Shown here piece by piece: positions 8,401 through 10,080 of a DNA stretch of 10,080 nucleotides (the stretch's first letter is position 1; each line of letters opens with the position of its first letter). Under the pieces are notes generated by a model, which was not told the origin of the DNA, made no database searches, and saw only the letters and a program-made list of their open reading frames with translations. Origin of the DNA: Isohypsibius dastychi (Eukaryota; Tardigrada; Eutardigrada; Parachela; Isohypsibiidae); NCBI GenBank assembly GCA_034696485.1, contig JAQIWT010001624.1:1-10080 (forward strand), written 5' to 3'. Both the position numbers and the translations under genes were made by a program.

Positions 8401-8624
8401 TTTAGGTCTTTTAGGAATTGATGGAAGATAGATGTCTTTCGTCCTTCCTTTTTTCACTCTCAAATTTGGACTTGTTTTTTTAGAAAATTGAAGGATGCAA
8501 CAAAATGACGTGCACTCGTTGCCATACGTTTTTCTGCTATACATGTGGGGTCAAGTTGCCACCGCCACCGGCAGATGCATACCTACATTTCGCTAATGGA
8601 GCTTGTCGGAAGTTCGACCGTTAA
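2135..8624 (+). CDS. CAP-Gly array / RWD / RING1-IBR-RING2 fusion protein, predicted RBR E3 ubiquitin ligase (12 exons, 1199 aa)
   Basis: Exons: 2135-2780, 2855-3030, 3089-3448, 3613-4002, 4523-4993, 5063-5263, 5951-6286, 6896-7363, 7833-7947, 8007-8129, 8214-8386, 8484-8624. Every intron is GT-AG with a T-rich acceptor, and the joined length is 3600 bases with one stop (TAA 8622-8624). The ATG at 2135 follows an in-frame TGA at 2099. Order of parts: CYLD-like N-terminus (1-115), five CAP-Gly-like modules (116-719), RWD (about 753-905), RBR (956-1194). RBR enzymes take ubiquitin from an E2 onto a RING2 cysteine, then pass it to the substrate. The C-terminal 440 residues follow RNF14/ARA54 in order and spacing; RNF14 has no CAP-Gly domains. 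A basic run (KKKR, 202-205) could be a nuclear signal. Two separate genes are possible but disfavoured: the RWD exon opens at a strong acceptor, and no ATG lies between the upstream in-frame stop (TAA 5915-5917) and that acceptor. Cytosolic or microtubule/scaffold-bound location is inference. Exon calls are by eye. Confidence 0.85.
2480..5176 (+). other. Five CAP-Gly-like modules, four split by an intron at the same site
   Basis: Approximate residues 116-193, 234-309, 351-429, 485-569 and 648-719. Each has the CAP-Gly beta core: a lead strand (GNRVFV, GDRVVW, GDQVVW, GERVLI, FGNAVI), a middle strand (GTVRYIG, GTVVYVG, GKAVWFG, GTLKWIG, IEWLG), a strand such as WFGVEL, VAVEF, FGVAF, FGLEM or AGIRL, and a closing glycine strand (TGSGIYV, SGYGKVL, PGHGRLV, PGHGKFV, PGFGAFV). 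Introns 2, 3, 4 and 5 all cut modules 2-5 in phase 0 immediately after the third strand; module 1 is uncut. This points to growth by exon-pair duplication. None keeps the GKND loop that classic CAP-Gly domains use to bind EEY/F tails, so tubulin or EB-tail binding should not be assumed. A linker at 570-647 carries a proline-rich patch (KIPPPEAKIEP) and a hydrophobic helix-like stretch. Confidence 0.75.
4003..4522 (+). other. Intron 4 with an AT-rich, near-palindromic core
   Basis: No coding sequence was seen in this 520-base intron. Between about 4075 and 4200 it is almost pure A+T with repeated ATTATTA, TAATTAA and TCATAATTAA / TTATTATGA motifs that can pair imperfectly. The donor is GTAAAAAC and the acceptor CTTTTTCAG. 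Confidence 0.6.
5472..5864. mobile_element. Foldback/MITE-type element with long inverted arms, in intron 6
   Basis: Two arms of about 180 bases face each other around a centre near 5661. The outer 77 bases (5482-5558) match the reverse complement of 5767-5843 at all but two positions. Further in, pairing continues with more mismatches to TGTGACGTA near the centre (TGACGTAGGTTACGTCA on the left, TGACGAAAATTACGTCA on the right). Both ends border TTAA (5476-5479 and 5856-5859), which may be a target duplication of the piggyBac type; the left arm lacks ten bases (GACAAGCAAC) present in the right. It contains no coding capacity, so it would be non-autonomous. It is transcribed within the host gene's intron and would form a strong RNA hairpin. 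Confidence 0.85.
5963..7030 (+). other. RWD domain of the fusion protein (exons 7 and 8)
   Basis: Residues about 753-905. The first helix (ISNDLKSAVEVFRLM) is followed by beta strands and the hallmark run FPPVFVNFKVGPEYLTGSPP (828-847) and a CSWLPAGQ turn. A second helix (LQTALAQLW) and a closing amphipathic segment follow. In RNF14 the equivalent sequence is FLPP...PPDYP...SPP, then KWLS and LDNLWEE, in the same order, so the match is specific. RWD domains are protein-binding folds related to E2 enzymes. The long loop between the first strands (770-800) is larger than usual. Confidence 0.8.
6287..6895 (+). other. Intron 7, no further gene seen
   Basis: A 609-base AT-rich intron between the RWD core and its second helix; donor GTTAGATG, acceptor TTTTTGTTACAG. 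It contains a minor hairpin (GTTCG...CGAAC near 6620-6636). The protein match to RNF14 is continuous across it, so no missing exon is suspected. Confidence 0.65.
7169..8612 (+). other. RING1-IBR-RING2 (RBR) catalytic module, complete
   Basis: RING1: C956, C959, C976, H978, C981, C984, C1003, C1008 (CVVC...CPHMFCKDC...CLGDEC). IBR: C1047, C1050, C1069, C1074, C1079, C1082, H1087, C1092. A charged helix (1097-1142) then leads to RING2: C1145, C1148, C1163, C1166, C1171, C1174, H1188, C1194. The catalytic thioester cysteine is C1158 in EGCNKMTC (codon 8496-8498), the same motif as DGCNKMTC in RNF14 and the GGC cysteine of HHARI and parkin. All positions needed for zinc binding and catalysis are present. 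The protein ends five residues after the last ligand (RKFDR), without the acidic tail of RNF14. Confidence 0.9.
7364..7832 (+). other. Intron 8, no further gene seen
   Basis: A 469-base intron between RING1 and the IBR lead helix; donor GTTAGTTC, acceptor GCGTTTCAG. Reading from HTLHE into LADIVSPEVMEQF keeps RNF14-like spacing, so nothing appears to be missing. Confidence 0.65.
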
Positions 8625-9296
8625 GTTCCTGCAGCATTCTCTGGCTCAATTCGTGTCTTTTCTTGATGATTTTATGATTATGTTTTGCTTTCTTTTTACC
8701 GAGCTTGTAATAGATTCCGCCATAATTTCCATTGGTCTGACGGAATCGATGCAGTCTTTTCGATTCGAGATGTTTATGGTAGTATTTTCGGTTTTGATTC
8801 CTTGTTCCTGGATCTTGTGATCGCATCAACAATTTCATTAGCTTAGAACAAAAATGTTCATCTGGGTTTTGCCCTTGGCTAGCTTGCTTGCTTCTTTTGG
8901 AAAGGTTGCAAAGATCGCTCGATTCTAGAAGTTAGTGATGTTCTTTCTTCGTTACGGAGTCCAAGCTATATCGTTCGTTGTAGTTTCTCTGTCGGCTCTT
9001 ATAGCCAGCTTTTCTGCTGGTTAGCACCGACCTCGCAAGCCACAACATAGGTTCGAATCAGTAAAAGCGGAGCGTATTGTCCGCCACATTGCGCTTTCAT
9101 ATGTACAGTCGACCGCTTTGCCTGTAAAGCGGGAGTTCTCCGCTGCAATGGATTCATGCACTTTTCCGGCTGGCGTAGCGCGGGTTTTGCTATAGTTTGA
9201 GAGGGGATCAGGTACGGAAAACAGTGATGATTTCACTGATCAGTTGCTCGCCGATCAACTTCGTATTTGCTGTATTTTCTGTATTTTCTGTATTTG
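8317..9296 (+). repeat. Right copy of the duplicated segment (intact RBR 3' exons plus 3' flank)
   Basis: Partner of 1-985. After the stop at 8624 the non-coding similarity continues for about 650 bases with few gaps until about 8850, then with more indels, and ends in a local triplication of CTGTATTTT at 9270-9296 that the left copy lacks. A short hairpin (GCGGA...TCCGC, near 9067-9084) is kept in both copies. Confidence 0.85.
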
Positions 9297-9368
9297 ATGC
9301 ACCCGGTGACCCGGCGCGCAATGCATTTAAGAAAATATCACCATCCAATCTCTTCCATATCAGTCCTC

Positions 9369-9374
9369 TTTATT
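9369..9374 (-). promoter_or_regulatory. Polyadenylation signal of the Q-rich gene
   Basis: TTTATT on the + strand reads AATAAA on the minus strand, about 210 bases past the minus-strand TGA (9586-9588). The distance is reasonable for a 3' UTR. Confidence 0.45.
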
Positions 9375-9420
9375 ACATTCCTTCGTTTCGAGGTACGAAA
9401 AAAACTGGTGTACAACTAAC

Positions 9421-9426
9421 AATAAA
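9421..9426 (+). promoter_or_regulatory. Candidate polyadenylation signal of the main RBR gene
   Basis: The first perfect AATAAA I see after the main gene's stop, about 800 bases downstream. It lies past the opposing gene's own signal, which would make the transcripts overlap. The weaker AGTAAA at 9060-9065 is an alternative. Confidence 0.35.
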
Positions 9427-9585
9427 ACCAGAACAATTTGCGTGCAAGAAATTCAGCAACCACACCTAAAGCCGGAATTTCGCAGACGCTTTAAAAAACA
9501 ATCAGATTGCGAACAATCTACATAAAACGAAAACAACCGAACTAAAAATAACATTCAATCCTTCATCCTTGACCATAAAAAAACA

Positions 9586-10080
9586 TCACCGCGCACCATG
9601 TCTATACGGAAACTGTTGCTGTTGTTGCTGCTGCTGCATATACTCAGGAGGTGCGTTAGTCTGAGCACTCCCCGGTTGCTGGCGATATCCCTGTGGCACC
9701 TGTTGCTGCCGGCCTTGTGCATCCTGCATAAACATCATCTGACCACTCTGCTGCATCTGCGGCTGTTGTTGTTGCTGCTGCTGGGAGGAGAACTCTTGCT
9801 GCATGAACACCTGTTGCGGCTGACTTTCCTGAGGTCGCTGCATCATGTGACCATAAGAAGGCTGTTCAGGCTGATAGGTCATTCCGGGGTTGAAACCCGA
9901 GTAGCCGGCACTTCCGCCGGAAATCTGTGCTTGACGAAGCATATTCTGTCTTTCGATGGTGTTGTTGCTGACCGGATGTTGAGTTGGCGGATGTTGCTGC
10001 TGTTGTTGTTGTAGCTGACGCTGCTGTTGGGCCATCATCATAGCCTGGGGGTTGGGATTCTGCATTGGGTTTTGGCGATG
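9586..10080 (-). CDS. C-terminal part of a glutamine-rich protein (partial, 5' end off the right edge)
   Basis: The minus-strand frame is open from the window edge to TGA at 9586-9588, giving 164 residues with no start needed inside the window. It is dominated by Gln, Met and Pro, with runs of six to eight Gln encoded by mixed CAG and CAA codons. Between the runs is a Gly/Ser/Tyr/Pro section (SGGSAGYSGFNPGMTYQP) and it ends YRHGAR. Such tails are common in transcription co-activators (Mediator subunits, SWI/SNF subunits, CBP-like and Mastermind-like proteins), but no diagnostic domain is visible, so no family is assigned. The + strand frame over the same bases is a Leu-rich shadow of the Gln codons. 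Low-complexity tails can also be mispredicted, but the clean stop and AATAAA downstream support a real gene end. Confidence 0.65.
   Translation of the reverse strand, partial: HRQNPMQNPNPQAMMMAQQQRQLQQQQQQHPPTQHPVSNNTIERQNMLRQAQISGGSAGYSGFNPGMTYQPEQPSYGHMMQRPQESQPQQVFMQQEFSSQQQQQQQPQMQQSGQMMFMQDAQGRQQQVPQGYRQQPGSAQTNAPPEYMQQQQQQQQFPYRHGAR

Larger units (their letters stand above)
9297..9585. other. Convergent intergenic region / shared 3' ends
   Basis: No coding sequence was seen. It holds the 3' untranslated region of the minus-strand gene and possibly the end of the main gene's transcript, so the two mRNAs may overlap tail to tail. Confidence 0.5.

Noticed and set aside
5951-8624. RWD-RBR as a separate gene starting at the Met of FRLM (residue 767)
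   Set aside because: That start would cut off the first RWD helix; the frame upstream has a TAA (5915-5917) and no ATG before a strong phase-0 acceptor at 5949-5950, so joining to exon 6 is favoured.
8593-8838. Basic minus-strand open frame over the 3' flank
   Set aside because: In the left copy the same frame is broken by + strand TTA codons (stops on the minus strand), so it is not conserved; chance opening.
9020-9080. tRNA-like motifs (TGGTTAGCAC and GGTTCGAATC) in the right 3' flank
   Set aside because: The bases around the T-loop-like motif do not pair as a T stem, there is no acceptor stem, and the left copy lacks the first motif.
9598-10014. Leucine-rich + strand open frame opposite the Q-rich gene
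   Set aside because: It is the complement of CAG/CAA runs (CTG/TTG read as Leu); the minus-strand frame has the sensible stop and polyadenylation signal.

Overview
The window looks like nuclear DNA of a small-intron animal. Genes are split by GT-AG introns of 58 to about 690 bases. The acceptors are T-rich (TTTTCAG, TTTTTAG, TTTCAG) with no obvious separate branch-point motif, and polyadenylation signals are of the AATAAA type. The acceptor style is most like nematodes, but another ecdysozoan such as a tardigrade is possible. No bacterial operon, ribosome binding site or CRISPR is present.

Layout. (1) 1-985: the 3' end of an RBR ubiquitin ligase gene copy that continues off the left edge, with its 3' flank. 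Its last coding exon is damaged. (2) 1045-1260 and 1902-2128: two direct copies of a sequence that, in its right copy, lies immediately upstream of the main gene. They are separated by about 640 bases with no recognisable gene. (3) 2135-8624: one 12-exon gene on the + strand whose joined exons give exactly 1200 codons (1199 residues). (4) 8625-9296: its 3' flank, homologous to 311-985. (5) 9586-10080, minus strand: the C-terminal end of a glutamine-rich protein, convergent with the main gene.

The central gene is the main result. Its N-terminal part resembles the N-terminus and CAP-Gly region of the deubiquitinase CYLD and carries five CAP-Gly-like modules. No CYLD-type protease follows. Instead the reading frame continues through in-phase exons into an RWD domain and a complete RING1-IBR-RING2 (RBR) module that matches RNF14/ARA54. 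All zinc ligands and the catalytic cysteine (C1158) are present. This predicts an active thioester-forming E3 ligase carrying a CYLD-like targeting arm, an architecture I do not recognise.

The two RBR tails about 8.3 kb apart indicate a tandem duplication. The left copy keeps perfect protein identity over the 23 visible exon-11 codons but has lost the second zinc site of RING2 and gained an early stop. A foldback transposon (about 390 bp) sits in intron 6, at the exact point where the CYLD-like and RNF14-like halves meet.
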